NCBI GenBank assembly: GCA_041658785.1
Contig: JBAZZL010000003.1
Coordinates: forward strand, 1 to 64,000
Length of the DNA: 64,000 nt
Reading direction: 5' to 3'
Origin: JAHJGG01 sp041658785
Lineage (GTDB): Bacteria > Patescibacteriota > Patescibacteriia > Magasanikbacterales > UBA922
Under the pieces are notes generated by a model. It made no database searches, was not told where the DNA came from, and saw nothing but the letters and a program-made list of their open reading frames with translations. Position numbers and translations under genes: made by a program. Below, piece by piece: positions 14,909 to 24,279 of this stretch. How positions within the stretch are numbered: the stretch's first letter is position 1; each line of letters opens with the position of its first letter.

Positions 14909-16036
14909 ATGCCCAAAAAAGATAAAAATAAAAAAAAAAAAGAGCGTTCCGCTTTTGAACAGAAGTTTGATTATTGGGCCGGCAAACTTTTCCGCGTCAA
15001 ATCAACTGACAAGATTTTTTTTGTAGATCACCTCAGGATAATGGTAAAAGCCGGGCTTTCTTTGGTTGACGCGTTAAATATTCTGGCCAAGGAGGTAGCG
15101 AACAAAAAATTTAAAAAAATTATTTCGCAAATCAGAGATGAGGTAGAAAAGGGGAGGCAGTTAAGCGAGGTTTTGGGAGAACATCCAAAGGTATTTCCAA
15201 TCATTTATGTAAAAATGATTGCGTCTGGCGAAGTTGCCGGTAAACTGGAAGAGTCGCTGGAGCAGATTGTCAATCAGATGAAAAAGTCGCATGAATTGGT
15301 ATCCAGCATCCGGGGCGCGATGATATATCCGGCAGTGATACTGACAGCGATGAGCGGCATTGGCATTATGATGACTACTTTTGTGCTACCCAAGATTCTT
15401 GAGCTATTCAAAGATTTTGACGCCGAGTTGCCGCTGGCGACGCGGACGCTTATCGCCATTGTAGATTTTTTGAGCAATCCGGTATATTTGGTGCTAATCA
15501 TCGCCGTTGCGGCGGGATCAATCGCGTTGTTTGCGGCCATGATGAAGCGTTCTCCAAAATTTAAAAAAACTATCCATACAATAAATTTATACTTGCCGAT
15601 TTTTGGCCGGGTAGTGAAGCAGATAAATTTGGCAAAATTTTCTTTGACGCTTTCATCGCTTTTAAAAAGCACGATTCCAATCATTGACGCGATGGATATT
15701 ACTGCCGATACTTGCGCGAATGTAAATTATCAAGAATCCCTTCATAGCGCGGCGGTAAAAATGAAAAGCGGAGAGCCTTTGTCAGAAATTTTACGAGAAT
15801 ATGATAAATTTTTTCCTCCCATGGTTACCGAAATGATAATGGTGGGAGAGAGATCGGGCGAGGTTGACCAGATGTTGATTGAATTGTCTGAATTTTATGG
15901 GCGCGAAGTAGACAAGACGATGAAGAATTTTTCTACTATTATTGAGCCGGTTATCATCATCTTGCTGGGCATCGCGGTAGCAGGCATCGCTGTTGCCGTA
16001 ATAATGCCGATGTTTAGCCTGGCGCAAAGTTTTTAA
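14909..16036 (+). CDS. pilC: Type IV pilus inner-membrane platform protein PilC (GspF family)
   Basis: 375 aa. A lysine-rich N-terminus precedes two T2SSF cytoplasmic repeats (about 45-165 and 245-365), each followed by membrane segments near 140-165, 190-215 and 345-370. Family motifs include DHLRIMVKAGLSLVDALNIL and EMIMVGERSGEVDQML. PilC sits above the PilB hexamer and assembles pilins. It lies 12 nt after pilB. No pilin or prepilin peptidase gene lies next to it, so these must be elsewhere. Confidence 0.94.
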   Translation: MPKKDKNKKKKERSAFEQKFDYWAGKLFRVKSTDKIFFVDHLRIMVKAGLSLVDALNILAKEVANKKFKKIISQIRDEVEKGRQLSEVLGEHPKVFPIIYVKMIASGEVAGKLEESLEQIVNQMKKSHELVSSIRGAMIYPAVILTAMSGIGIMMTTFVLPKILELFKDFDAELPLATRTLIAIVDFLSNPVYLVLIIAVAAGSIALFAAMMKRSPKFKKTIHTINLYLPIFGRVVKQINLAKFSLTLSSLLKSTIPIIDAMDITADTCANVNYQESLHSAAVKMKSGEPLSEILREYDKFFPPMVTEMIMVGERSGEVDQMLIELSEFYGREVDKTMKNFSTIIEPVIIILLGIAVAGIAVAVIMPMFSLAQSF

Positions 16037-16121
16037 CCACGACGCGCGATACCCACGGCACGATTCATTACGAATTGTCCAAATTGAGTCGTGTTGCGTG
16101 CATTATGAATCGTGATTTAAT

Positions 16122-17228
16122 ATGTTCACCAATCCTTTTCCCAACGCATTTGGTCTAGACATCAGCGACCTTTCAGTCAAGACAGTGTGGCTTAGGAATA
16201 TTTCGCATAGACGAAAATCGCCATCGTATGAATTGGCCGTTTGCCGATCCGCAAAATTGCCCCACGGCCTGATTGTTAATGGTGAAATCCAAGAGCCGGA
16301 ATTGGTAAGAAAATATATCAAACATCTTTTGGCAGGAAAGAAAGGAGAACAGAAGGCCATTAGCGGGAGCTGGGTGGTTGCTTCGCTGCCGGAAACGCAG
16401 AGTTTTATAAAAAAACTCACCATCCAAAAACAGCAGGATGAAATTATAGAGGACGAGATACTCAGCGCGGCTAAGAAGCATATTCCATTTGACGAGGATA
16501 GCTATTATACTGACTGGCAGATTGTGCCGAATGAGACCGTGAAACAAAACTTTACCAATATATTGGTCGGAGCTGTGCCCAAAACAATTGCCAACAGCTA
16601 TACTTATCTTTTGGAAAGCATGGGCATGGGAGTGATTTCTCTGGAAATTGAGGCTCTATCTATCGCTCGGGCGATGATTACCGCGCCGAAGAATTATTCA
16701 GGAGAAGCGCGCGCTCTCTTGGATTTGGGGGCGACTAGATCCAGTTTTATTATTTATGATCACGACAGCGTGCAATTCAGCATCTCCATCCCATTTTCCG
16801 GAGAAATGATTACAACTGCTCTATCGCAAAAGCTGGGGATATCGTATGATGATGCAGAGCAGAGAAAGATAAAATGCGGCCTTGATTCAAAGGAGGGCAA
16901 AGGAAAGACGTTTATAATAATTTCAACGCTAACCAATCAATTGGCTGATAATGTAGAAAAAGCGATACAATTCTATTACTCGCATTTTCCCGGCGCGAAC
17001 AAGATTACCCATATTACTATGTGCGGCGGCATGGCAAATTTAAAGAGGCTGGACAAGGTGCTTTCGTTGAAATTGAAAATCAATGCCAAGCCTGGCCGGC
17101 CATGGAAAAATCTTATGTCAAAAAAACCAATTCCAGTTGATATTGAAGAATCCCTTTCGTATGCGACCGCCATCGGCCTGGCGTTGCGCGCCGCGGACAA
17201 TCCTTTTTTTAGGCATAACATAATATGA
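16122..17228 (+). CDS. pilM: Type IV pilus assembly protein PilM
   Basis: 368 aa of the actin-like ATPase fold. The start FGLDISDLSVKTVWL (about residues 7-21) is the phosphate-1 loop, ARALLDLGATRSSFIIY (about 197-213) the phosphate-2 loop, and HITMCGGMANLKRLD the adenosine loop. PilM is cytoplasmic, binds the N-terminal tail of PilN and links the pilus platform to the PilNO frame. It precedes pilN by 18 nt. The 85 nt between pilC and pilM contain a CACGA-rich imperfect repeat. Confidence 0.9.
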   Translation: MFTNPFPNAFGLDISDLSVKTVWLRNISHRRKSPSYELAVCRSAKLPHGLIVNGEIQEPELVRKYIKHLLAGKKGEQKAISGSWVVASLPETQSFIKKLTIQKQQDEIIEDEILSAAKKHIPFDEDSYYTDWQIVPNETVKQNFTNILVGAVPKTIANSYTYLLESMGMGVISLEIEALSIARAMITAPKNYSGEARALLDLGATRSSFIIYDHDSVQFSISIPFSGEMITTALSQKLGISYDDAEQRKIKCGLDSKEGKGKTFIIISTLTNQLADNVEKAIQFYYSHFPGANKITHITMCGGMANLKRLDKVLSLKLKINAKPGRPWKNLMSKKPIPVDIEESLSYATAIGLALRAADNPFFRHNII

Positions 17229-17246
17229 TTTAAGATTTTCATTAGT

Positions 17247-17774
17247 ATGTTTCCAACCCGCCTCAATTTGTTGCCGCCAGACAAAAAGAAATATCTTCAG
17301 AGGATGATATTTACAGAATTCTCCAAAAGCGCGCTGGAGTCCATTTTGTTTTTTTTGTGCATCATTGGCATCGCGCTCTTGGGCGGCAGGTGGGTGTTGC
17401 AGGGTTATTTCAATGGGCTTGTTGAAGGTATCATTGCCGTTTCCAGCGAATATGCGCATGCGAATCAGGAGATAAAAAAAATCAATCATATATTGCGCGG
17501 CGTCCAGCAGATTCAAGACCAGTATTTTTTGTGGACGCCAGTTCTTTCAGAATTCACCACAAAAATACCAGACGCAGTCATCCTATCAAGACTTTCTTTT
17601 GATATAAAAACCAAAACCGCCGCGCTAAGCGGAACAGCGGCTACGCGCGATGATCTTTTGGATCTTCAGCGCCGGCTGGAATCTCTATCGTTTATCGCGT
17701 CGGCGAGCATCCCATTGTCTCAATTAACAAAGAAAGAAAATATATCGTTTTCACTTACCGCCCAAATGAATTGA
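17247..17774 (+). CDS. pilN: PilN-like pilus assembly protein
   Basis: 175 aa. It starts MFPTRLNLLPPDKKKYL, the conserved NLLP motif through which PilN binds PilM. One membrane segment follows (about 32-55), then a coiled coil (EYAHANQEIKKINHIL) and a ferredoxin-like periplasmic domain with ILSRLSFDIKTKTAALSGTA. It is a bitopic membrane protein acting with PilO. pilO starts after only 1 nt. Confidence 0.88.
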   Translation: MFPTRLNLLPPDKKKYLQRMIFTEFSKSALESILFFLCIIGIALLGGRWVLQGYFNGLVEGIIAVSSEYAHANQEIKKINHILRGVQQIQDQYFLWTPVLSEFTTKIPDAVILSRLSFDIKTKTAALSGTAATRDDLLDLQRRLESLSFIASASIPLSQLTKKENISFSLTAQMN

Positions 17775-17775
17775 T

Positions 17776-18315
17776 ATGAAAACTTTATCGTTACAACGGA
17801 AGATGACATTATTTATTATCGGCATCGCGGCAGTCCTGATAGCGATTATCTTTTTGGTTATTATACCATCAGTTTCGCACATAAAAAACTTGAAAAAAGA
17901 TATAACGAAAACAGAAGAATTTTTGGAAGAACAATATCAAAAGACCCGTAATTTGCAGAAATCCGTCCGCCGTTTTGAGGAGATCTTGGAACAGACGAAA
18001 AAATTCAATGGCATTGCTATCGCCGAGGGAGAAGAGCTGTCCGTCATCACCCAGCTGGAACAGCTGGCGGCGCAATATAATATTGAACAAAATTTGGATG
18101 TTCGGTTCAATAGCGAACCCGCCCTTGGAGCAGGCCTGCGATCCTATACCTTCTCTTTTTTGAATCTCGGTCTTTTCGCGGACCAGATGCGTTATCTCAA
18201 ATCCTTTGAGCTGCTGCCGTATTATTTGAATATAGATTCATTGGATTGGCAAGCGAAACAGTCCGAAGGGGCGGTAACATTAAGATTTAATGCCACAGTG
18301 TATGCGACTCTTTAG
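17776..18315 (+). CDS. pilO: PilO-like pilus assembly protein
   Basis: 179 aa. A short cytoplasmic start (MKTLSLQRKMT) is followed by a membrane segment (about 12-33), a long coiled coil (about 38-80) and a small periplasmic domain. Sequence conservation is low, as usual for PilO; the call rests on size, topology and the position after pilN. The next gene overlaps its end by 14 nt. Confidence 0.8.
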   Translation: MKTLSLQRKMTLFIIGIAAVLIAIIFLVIIPSVSHIKNLKKDITKTEEFLEEQYQKTRNLQKSVRRFEEILEQTKKFNGIAIAEGEELSVITQLEQLAAQYNIEQNLDVRFNSEPALGAGLRSYTFSFLNLGLFADQMRYLKSFELLPYYLNIDSLDWQAKQSEGAVTLRFNATVYATL

Positions 18316-18655
18316 TAAATTTGGCAAAATAAAAGAAAATGCGGTTTTACAGGCCGTTGAGTACAAACATTTTGCCGCCTTGCGGCTGATAAGCTTGGGC
18401 TTGATCGGCATTTTTGCAATTAGCATTATTAGTGTGGGCTTTTTTATCTACCAACACATCTATACTGTGGTCGGGCAAGTGCAGTCAATACTGGTATTGG
18501 AATCGCAACTAGGCGCGGCGGTAGTGGATTTTAACACGCTTGAAAAAGTTGAAGCCGCCTGGCAAGAAAAGTATTCAGCCAATCCGCCGCTCATAGCCAG
18601 AGATCCTTTCAGTCCAGCCAATGTTGCGGCTCTTGAGGAAGAATCAAAAAGATAA
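18302..18655 (+). CDS. Small membrane protein in the PilP position
   Basis: 117 aa from the ATG at 18302 (MRLFSKFGKIKENAV), overlapping pilO. One hydrophobic segment (about 31-58), a short coiled coil and a C-terminal IARDPFSPANV motif. PilP lipoproteins carry a similar RDPF element, but this protein has a membrane anchor and no lipobox. It is probably the last component of the PilMNO complex; the exact role is inferred from position. Confidence 0.65.
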   Translation: MRLFSKFGKIKENAVLQAVEYKHFAALRLISLGLIGIFAISIISVGFFIYQHIYTVVGQVQSILVLESQLGAAVVDFNTLEKVEAAWQEKYSANPPLIARDPFSPANVAALEEESKR

Positions 18656-18661
18656 TAAGCG

Positions 18662-18718
18662 ATGGAAATAGTTTTTGCGGTTGGTTTTGATAATTTGGGC
18701 AGCATCTTTTGCGAATGA
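18662..18718 (+). CDS. Possible 18-aa upstream ORF coupled to the methyltransferase
   Basis: The frame MEIVFAVGFDNLGSIFCE ends in a TGA that overlaps the next ATG as ATGA. It may couple translation from the pilus operon into the methyltransferase. No SD, and it may be chance. Confidence 0.3.
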   Translation: MEIVFAVGFDNLGSIFCE

Positions 18719-19854
18719 ATTTTATGCTTTATTTATTTCAACTCGGACATCAGCCGCACATCTCCGTTGCTGAAATTGAAGCGGTTTTTTCTAGATTAAG
18801 CATTGGATGTAAAACAATTAAACAAGCCGGGCAAAATTTGCTTATAGAAATTCAAACCAAGCTGGATTGCGGCAAATTGATCCAACTGTTGGGGGGCACA
18901 GTAAAAATTTCAGAAAAGATTATTGAAGACAAAAACGCCATCTCTTCGCTTGTTCAGCACCTAAATAAATTGTATTCAACCGGGAAAATACATTTTTCGC
19001 TTTCTGGTAAAAATGCAAAATCAGCGGCGCTTGAAATAAAAAAAGGCTTAAAAAAAATAGGGCGGTCCGTTCGCTATATTGAACCAAAAAATACCGCCAC
19101 TATCTTACATAATAAATTAGTAGAAAAAGAGGCTGATCTCGCTGTCGTCGGCAGTTCAATCTTTGTAACCCGCGCTATTCAGCCTTTTGAAGAATTCAGC
19201 GAACGGGATTATGGCCGGCCGAAGAGCGATAGCGCCAGCGGCATGCTGCCGCCCAAGCTAGCGCGGATAATGATCAATCTCTCAGGATCCAAACAAGGAG
19301 AAATAATCCTTGATCCGTTCTGCGGTTCTGGCACAATATTAATGGAAGCGGCGTTCATGGGATATACCAATTTTGTCGGATCGGACATTGCTGGAAAAGC
19401 CATCCAAGATACTGGACACAACTTGGAATGGATAAAAAATAATTTTTCACTCCCCAGTCTTCCTTATCGTTTGTTAAATGCCGGCGCTGCCGAGCTGGGC
19501 GAGCGTCTGGATGAGAAATCCATTGATTTTATTGTTACCGAGCCATACCTTGGCGGCGCTCTCAAAGGAAATGAAAGCAGAGATAAATTGTCGGCGCAAG
19601 CAAAAGAATTGAAAGAACTTTATCTGGGCGTCTTTATGGTGTTTCATAAGATTCTAAAAGCAGGCGGTTCAGCCGTATTCATAATTCCTCGTTTTAGACA
19701 CCAAAGCGGTTGGATCACAATTGATTGCGCGGATGAAATTAAAAAAACAGGATTTGAAATTATCCCGCTTTCAAAAAAAGAACGGTTTTTGTTGTACTGG
19801 CGGACAAAACAACGTCTGGGGAGGGAAATCTGGAAATTTAAAAAGATCCAGTAA
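18715..19854 (+). CDS. Trm11/TRMG10-like RNA (guanine-N2) methyltransferase
   Basis: 379 aa. The N-terminal half resembles a THUMP-type RNA-binding region (GHQPHISVAEIEAVFSRL at the start, and a helical-beta stretch to about residue 145). The C-terminal Rossmann fold has ERDYGRPKSDSASGMLPPKLA (about 164-184), ILDPFCGSGTILMEAAFMG (SAM motif I, about 199-217) and VTEPYLGGAL as the catalytic motif IV in place of DPPYG. Enzymes of this group N2-methylate guanine 10 of tRNA. The TEP variant is typical of the Trm11 branch in CPR. It is probably co-transcribed with the pil genes. Confidence 0.8.
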   Translation: MNFMLYLFQLGHQPHISVAEIEAVFSRLSIGCKTIKQAGQNLLIEIQTKLDCGKLIQLLGGTVKISEKIIEDKNAISSLVQHLNKLYSTGKIHFSLSGKNAKSAALEIKKGLKKIGRSVRYIEPKNTATILHNKLVEKEADLAVVGSSIFVTRAIQPFEEFSERDYGRPKSDSASGMLPPKLARIMINLSGSKQGEIILDPFCGSGTILMEAAFMGYTNFVGSDIAGKAIQDTGHNLEWIKNNFSLPSLPYRLLNAGAAELGERLDEKSIDFIVTEPYLGGALKGNESRDKLSAQAKELKELYLGVFMVFHKILKAGGSAVFIIPRFRHQSGWITIDCADEIKKTGFEIIPLSKKERFLLYWRTKQRLGREIWKFKKIQ

Positions 19855-19866
19855 GGGTTTTTTTAT

Positions 19867-19896
19867 CTGACTGTCTGCCGTGTCAGTTATTTTTGT
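19867..19896 (+). terminator. Probable terminator of the pil operon
   Basis: CTGAC (19867-19871) and GTCAG (19882-19886) are followed by TTATTTTTG. It overlaps the end of the convergent transporter gene. Confidence 0.5.
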
Positions 19897-20609
19897 AGAA
19901 AAAAATTATCAACTGCCTGCCCGACCGCGTAGCCGACAATCGCCGCAACGCTGGCAAGTCCGAGCATCTCAAGCCCGGCGAGCCACCACTTTCGTTTTGA
20001 ATACCGCGTGGTAGCAACGCCCAAAAAGAAAAGGCCGATGAGGGTTGTAACCACAGAGATTACAATCGCCAGATGCATTTGAAAAAGAAGATAGGGGACC
20101 AAAGGAATGGTTCCGCCGGCGATATAAGAAAAGAACATGAATGATCCATTTCGAAATGGTTTTTCAAAGTTTTCCGTGTCTACTTTCAATTCCCTATAAG
20201 TCATTTCTTTGAGTAGTAAGGCTTCATCCTTTGCCGCTTCTTCCGCCATTTTTGCCGCCAGATCCTTGGGCCAGCCGTCATCTACATACATATCAAACAG
20301 TTCATTTTTTTCATCTTTGGGAAATTTTTTTATTTCTATTTTTTCTTCCGCGATTTTCCGTTCGTCGATAACGCGCTTTGATTTGCTGGACAAGAAAGAA
20401 CCAACAGCCATTGAAATCGACTCAACAGAAACAATAACAAAACCAGCCAGAATAACAGTAAAATGATCTTGGACACTGGCGGCGATGCCGGTAATCGCCC
20501 CCAAGGTAGAAACCATTCCATCCTCCATTCCAAAAACAACTTCCCGCACTGTTGTTGATAAGCCGTGGTTTCTGTGGTGGATGTATTCAGGGTTGTATTC
20601 TATTGACAT
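19887..20609 (-). CDS. VIT1/CCC1-family iron or manganese transporter
   Basis: 240 aa. The N-terminus HRNHGLSTTVREVVFGMEDGMVSTLGAITGI is the signature of the CCC1/VIT1 family, with the metal-site Glu and Asp in the first helix. Membrane spans lie at about 32-50, 52-72, 160-180, 183-203 and 213-234. A cytoplasmic Glu-rich helical insert (about 75-145) with KMAEEAAKDEALL would bind metal, as in plant VIT1. It moves Fe2+ or Mn2+ out of the cytoplasm. Complete and standard length. Confidence 0.9.
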   Translation of the reverse strand: MSIEYNPEYIHHRNHGLSTTVREVVFGMEDGMVSTLGAITGIAASVQDHFTVILAGFVIVSVESISMAVGSFLSSKSKRVIDERKIAEEKIEIKKFPKDEKNELFDMYVDDGWPKDLAAKMAEEAAKDEALLLKEMTYRELKVDTENFEKPFRNGSFMFFSYIAGGTIPLVPYLLFQMHLAIVISVVTTLIGLFFLGVATTRYSKRKWWLAGLEMLGLASVAAIVGYAVGQAVDNFFLQK

Positions 20610-20649
20610 AACGGGAATAGTATATCATAAAGAAATTATACAACAAAAA

Positions 20650-20680
20650 TCCTCCCGAGCTTTCTCCGGAGGATTTTTTA
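20650..20680 (-). terminator. Bidirectional terminator after the DUF5667 gene
   Basis: TCCTCC (20650-20655) and GGAGGA (20668-20673) with T runs on both sides. On the minus strand it ends the gene at 20784-23825 before the transporter gene. Confidence 0.7.
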
Positions 20681-20744
20681 AATTAAAATTTAACCTGAAT
20701 TTTTATTTTTGTTTCACCACATATTTTTTGTTTTGATTAATTCC

Positions 20745-20774
20745 CCGTTTGTCATTCCGGAATGACAAACGGGA
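20745..20774. repeat. Perfect 30-bp palindrome (REP-like)
   Basis: CCCGTTTGTCATTCC is followed directly by its reverse complement. The core TTGTCATTCCGGAATGACAA recurs at 27874-27893, and a half site (GGAATGACAAACGGG) lies near 43520. It is a dispersed palindromic repeat family. Confidence 0.75.
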
Positions 20775-20783
20775 AGCATACAA

Positions 20784-23700
20784 TTACCTAATGCCATAAC
20801 CTTCCTCCGCCGCGGCCGCGCCAATGTTAAAGAATCTGAAAATCGGCACAAACTGTTCTATGAGCCCCCGCGCAATCCTGACATCAAGCAGTAAAGATGT
20901 GTTTGGCGCGGGCGAATTGCCGCCGCCGGCCGGCGTCGTCGGCTGGGGCGCTGGTGAGAAACTGTTCATCGGTTGGGGTTGAAAATCCGGTTTAACTGAT
21001 GGCTGTTGAACCGGCGCGGGCTGATTGCTTTCAAACTGCCGCGGTTCCGATGCACCAAAACCTCCGTTCGGCTGGCTCATCGGCTGCATAATCGGCGTCC
21101 GGTGAGTCGGCTCGCTTATCGGCATGCGGTTGGCCGGTTCTGTCATTTTTCTTTGTTCCATCATCGGCTGGAAATTTTGCGGTTGGTTCGGCGCCGCGCC
21201 TCCGCTTTCTCCTGAACCGACGAAATCCGGTTTTTGTCCCTCAAATCTGTCGCTGGAAAAATCTTGGCCGCGAAAATCTTCCCGCTTAAAGGTGTCAACT
21301 TGCCCGCCATCTATCATCGGCCGTTCATTCATCCTCGGTTCAACTGCCGGCTGACGGTAGTTATTCTGTCCTTCGCCACTCGGCAAAGACGGCTCCTGCG
21401 GGATCATCTTTTGCGCCTGGCCATCCATTTGTTGGCGCGCTTGCTCTTCCAAAAACCGCTCCGTCTCTCGCGTAGTGTCATAATATTTTTGCATCTCTCC
21501 GTTTTTCTGCCGCTCTATGTCTAACTGTTTGGTAAACTGTCCTCTTTCTTCTTGCTGGCACCGTTCATCGCAAAATGGATTCAGTTGCACGTTCTTTTCA
21601 AAAATCTCCCCCCGTCGTTCCAAATCCTTTTGCCTAAAGTCAATCTGTTTTTGCTGGTATTCCTGTTCAACCGTCTTCCGCTCTTCTTCACTTTTTACTT
21701 CGGAAAATTTTGCCTTAAACTCTTGGTCAAATTTTTGCCGCTCTTCCTCGCTCTTCCGTCTGATTTGCTTGTCTTGCATAACATCGCGCTTCTCGGCGAA
21801 CATCTGACCAAAGCCGCCTTGCCGGTTGGTTATCTCCTGCAAAATTTCCGGCGGAGTAAAACGTAGTTTGTCCTGAAATTGCGCGAACGCTTCCGGGTTC
21901 TCCATGCTGTTTAAATTTTTTACCATCATCTCGGTCTGTTTGCCAATCGCTTGATCAAAGAATTGCCCAAATCCGGGCGGGGCAAATCCCCCGGCCGTGA
22001 ACGGTGGCGGGCTTGTCTCGCCGAATTGAGGCGGACCAAACCCTTCCGGCCCAACGCCCGGCGGCATGCTTTCGTTGCCGAACGGCGGTGGACCCGCCTC
22101 GCCGAACGGCGGCGGGCCAAAGAAATCATTTGGGTTCTCGGTAAATTGAGCTTGAAGTTCCTTTAAGACTTTCACGTCATCGGGATTGGTGGAAGCGATT
22201 CGTTCAAAAAATTTATCTTTCTCCTTCGCCGCCCGCTCAACGAACTGCTGTTTTGCTTCCCGCTGCATTTTTTCTATAAACTCCTTCTTACTTGGATCAA
22301 GCGCCGCCTCTTTCTCCAAATCCGCGAGCAGACGAAAGGTGGTCGGATCAGGATTAGCCGCCATCTTTTTGGACAACTCCTCAAATTTGTTCGCCATTTC
22401 TTGCGACCCGAGATCGGTAAAGGTCTCTCTGAATTTGCCAACGGCTTCTTTTTGCCGTTCTTCAATTTCCATCTTTAAATCCTCGTCTTCTGTTTTCACC
22501 CGCTGGCGAATCTCTTCCAGCGCGCGCAGTTTGCTGACATCCGGTCCGCCTTCTTCAAATCGGCTGAACATCCGCTCTTTCATCCTCTGCCGAAAGCCTT
22601 CATCAAACGAGGATTCTTCCGCTTGTTCCAATTTATTTTGAAAACGCCGCGCCGCAATGTCTTTGGCCATTTCCGCTTTTTCCAACAGCTCCAGCGGCGC
22701 GTCTTCCAGCTGTTTTAATTTATCAAAAATTTCCAAATGCCGCGTCTCGTCGCCGCCCATCCCTTCGGCGTAAAGTTCAAACTGCCCGCCGCGCTCCTCG
22801 TCCGGCATTTGCGCGAAATTTTTTTTAAATCTGTTCAATGCGTTATCTTCCGCCTGCTCCAGCGCCGCCTTGGCTTCCTCCGGCGCCTGATCGGCTATCT
22901 GCTTTAAAATTTCTAAGTTTCTAATTTCTTTAAACTCGCTCCCGCGCTGATTCTCCATTATACGATCCAACCGTTCCACCATGTGGCCGCTGTTTTTTTC
23001 CACCGCGAAAAGCACCTCGCCAACCGCGCCGGCCGATTCGTCGCGCGCTTGCTGAATTTTTTCCAAAACATTCATCCCTCCCGCCGCCCCCTCTGCCTGT
23101 ACAGCAACATGATTTTCAATTTTTTCCAAAATTTTCTGCTGTTTAATCTGTTTGTCCAAAATATTGTCCAGCAGTCGGTCAACCTGTTGATCACCCGCGG
23201 CCTTTTTTTCGCGGAGCCCCTCGGCTCCATTTTTAATTTTTTCTATCCGTCCTTCAAACCTTTCCACCGCGCCGGAAACCGCCTCAAACACTTTTTGATC
23301 CGGGCCTTTTATTTCCAGCAAACGGCTGGCGTCGGCCAATTCCTGATTCGCGTTTTGCAATCTCACCTCCGCCTTTTTCACCGGATTAAATGTAACCGCT
23401 TCCCGCAGCGCCCGGCCGAATCTTTTGAAACCATAAAACGGGCTGTCCGGCAAAATCCGGCTTTCGTTCGTTCCCAAATCTTCCGGCCGTACCGTCTCAT
23501 CAATCACTGCCGCGGCGCTCGCCGTTTCCGGCGGTTCAACTGGCGGTTCAGTCACTTCCATAACCTGCGGCTCTTCCGGAACAGGTTGTGGCTCACTAAC
23601 CTCTGTCTCCTGCGGAGCCGGACCAGCCTGTGCGTCCATCGCCGGCGTTTCAACCGCCGCCGGAACGGACGCGCTGTCTTCGGTCTGCGCCGACACCGGC

Positions 23701-23825
23701 TTCACAAATAAAAAAACAGCTATCAACAATGTGATACCTGCCAAAAGATACAAATAGATCAGTGTAAATTCGTTTTTTGCCGAATTAGAAAAGAGAATCT
23801 GCTTCTCTTCATTATTTTGTTGCAT
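20784..23825 (-). CDS. Very large secreted DUF5667-type protein, 1013 aa
   Basis: A cytoplasmic stretch of about 22 residues precedes a hydrophobic segment (LIYLYLLAGITLLIAVFLFV) ending in VSAQ, so it is exported or membrane-anchored. An acidic Pro-rich linker (about 50-105) leads to the DUF5667 motif ILPDSPFYGFKRFGRALREA (about 122-141). About 450 residues of charged helices follow (many RFEEG, EEARQ-like units). A Pro/Gly region with PPPFGE repeats comes next (about 575-630), then Gln/Glu-rich coiled coil and a disordered Pro/Gln tail. DUF5667 proteins occur mainly in CPR and some Actinobacteria and are of unknown function. The length and low complexity suggest a cell-surface structural role. 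Confidence 0.75.
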   Translation of the reverse strand: MQQNNEEKQILFSNSAKNEFTLIYLYLLAGITLLIAVFLFVKPVSAQTEDSASVPAAVETPAMDAQAGPAPQETEVSEPQPVPEEPQVMEVTEPPVEPPETASAAAVIDETVRPEDLGTNESRILPDSPFYGFKRFGRALREAVTFNPVKKAEVRLQNANQELADASRLLEIKGPDQKVFEAVSGAVERFEGRIEKIKNGAEGLREKKAAGDQQVDRLLDNILDKQIKQQKILEKIENHVAVQAEGAAGGMNVLEKIQQARDESAGAVGEVLFAVEKNSGHMVERLDRIMENQRGSEFKEIRNLEILKQIADQAPEEAKAALEQAEDNALNRFKKNFAQMPDEERGGQFELYAEGMGGDETRHLEIFDKLKQLEDAPLELLEKAEMAKDIAARRFQNKLEQAEESSFDEGFRQRMKERMFSRFEEGGPDVSKLRALEEIRQRVKTEDEDLKMEIEERQKEAVGKFRETFTDLGSQEMANKFEELSKKMAANPDPTTFRLLADLEKEAALDPSKKEFIEKMQREAKQQFVERAAKEKDKFFERIASTNPDDVKVLKELQAQFTENPNDFFGPPPFGEAGPPPFGNESMPPGVGPEGFGPPQFGETSPPPFTAGGFAPPGFGQFFDQAIGKQTEMMVKNLNSMENPEAFAQFQDKLRFTPPEILQEITNRQGGFGQMFAEKRDVMQDKQIRRKSEEERQKFDQEFKAKFSEVKSEEERKTVEQEYQQKQIDFRQKDLERRGEIFEKNVQLNPFCDERCQQEERGQFTKQLDIERQKNGEMQKYYDTTRETERFLEEQARQQMDGQAQKMIPQEPSLPSGEGQNNYRQPAVEPRMNERPMIDGGQVDTFKREDFRGQDFSSDRFEGQKPDFVGSGESGGAAPNQPQNFQPMMEQRKMTEPANRMPISEPTHRTPIMQPMSQPNGGFGASEPRQFESNQPAPVQQPSVKPDFQPQPMNSFSPAPQPTTPAGGGNSPAPNTSLLLDVRIARGLIEQFVPIFRFFNIGAAAAEEGYGIR

Positions 23826-23890
23826 ATTTTTTGTTTTTATTTTTGTTTTATGAGGATATTATAGCAGAAAAAATGGGGTTTGTCAATTGG

Positions 23891-23932
23891 AAAAAACCAA
23901 AAAACCCCACCGGTGGGGGTTTTTTGGTTTTT
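23891..23932 (-). terminator. Strong bidirectional terminator
   Basis: A stem of CCAAAAAACCCCACC-type sequence with its complement GGTGGGGGTTTTTTGG forms a long hairpin with T runs on both sides. It ends the HEPN/MNT operon on the minus strand. Confidence 0.85.
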
Positions 23933-23946
23933 CCGTCTTTAATCAT

Positions 23947-24279
23947 TTACAAAATCCTTATTCCGGTCTGTCTGATTTCATCAATCAACATGCTTCCCTC
24001 CTGAAAGTCTCTGGGGTGATAGCCGACCGGTTCAATAACCGGTTGGTGGGGATCGCGGATCGGAGCCAAATAATTCCAAAGGTAACGTTTTGCTTTCCAC
24101 GGATTATTAAATTTTGGCGAAACAATACAAACATCAATGTCGCTCCATTTGTTCGCGTTTCCTTTGGCAAAAGAGCCAAAAATATACACCGACCTGATCG
24201 GTAATTTTTCTTCTCGAAGCCGGCCGACAAATTCTTCTACTTCTTTTTTTATTTTTTTTGGTACTGTCTTTTTAGCCAT
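23947..24279 (-). CDS. MNT minimal nucleotidyltransferase (antitoxin of a HEPN pair)
   Basis: 110 aa. Pol-beta superfamily active site: SVYIFGSFAKGNANKWSDIDVCIV (about residues 30-53), with GSFAKG and the paired Asp of SDIDV. In HEPN/MNT systems of the HepT/MntA kind, the MNT protein AMPylates the HEPN RNase and silences it. The gene overlaps the HEPN gene by 31 nt and follows it. Confidence 0.88.
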   Translation of the reverse strand: MAKKTVPKKIKKEVEEFVGRLREEKLPIRSVYIFGSFAKGNANKWSDIDVCIVSPKFNNPWKAKRYLWNYLAPIRDPHQPVIEPVGYHPRDFQEGSMLIDEIRQTGIRIL

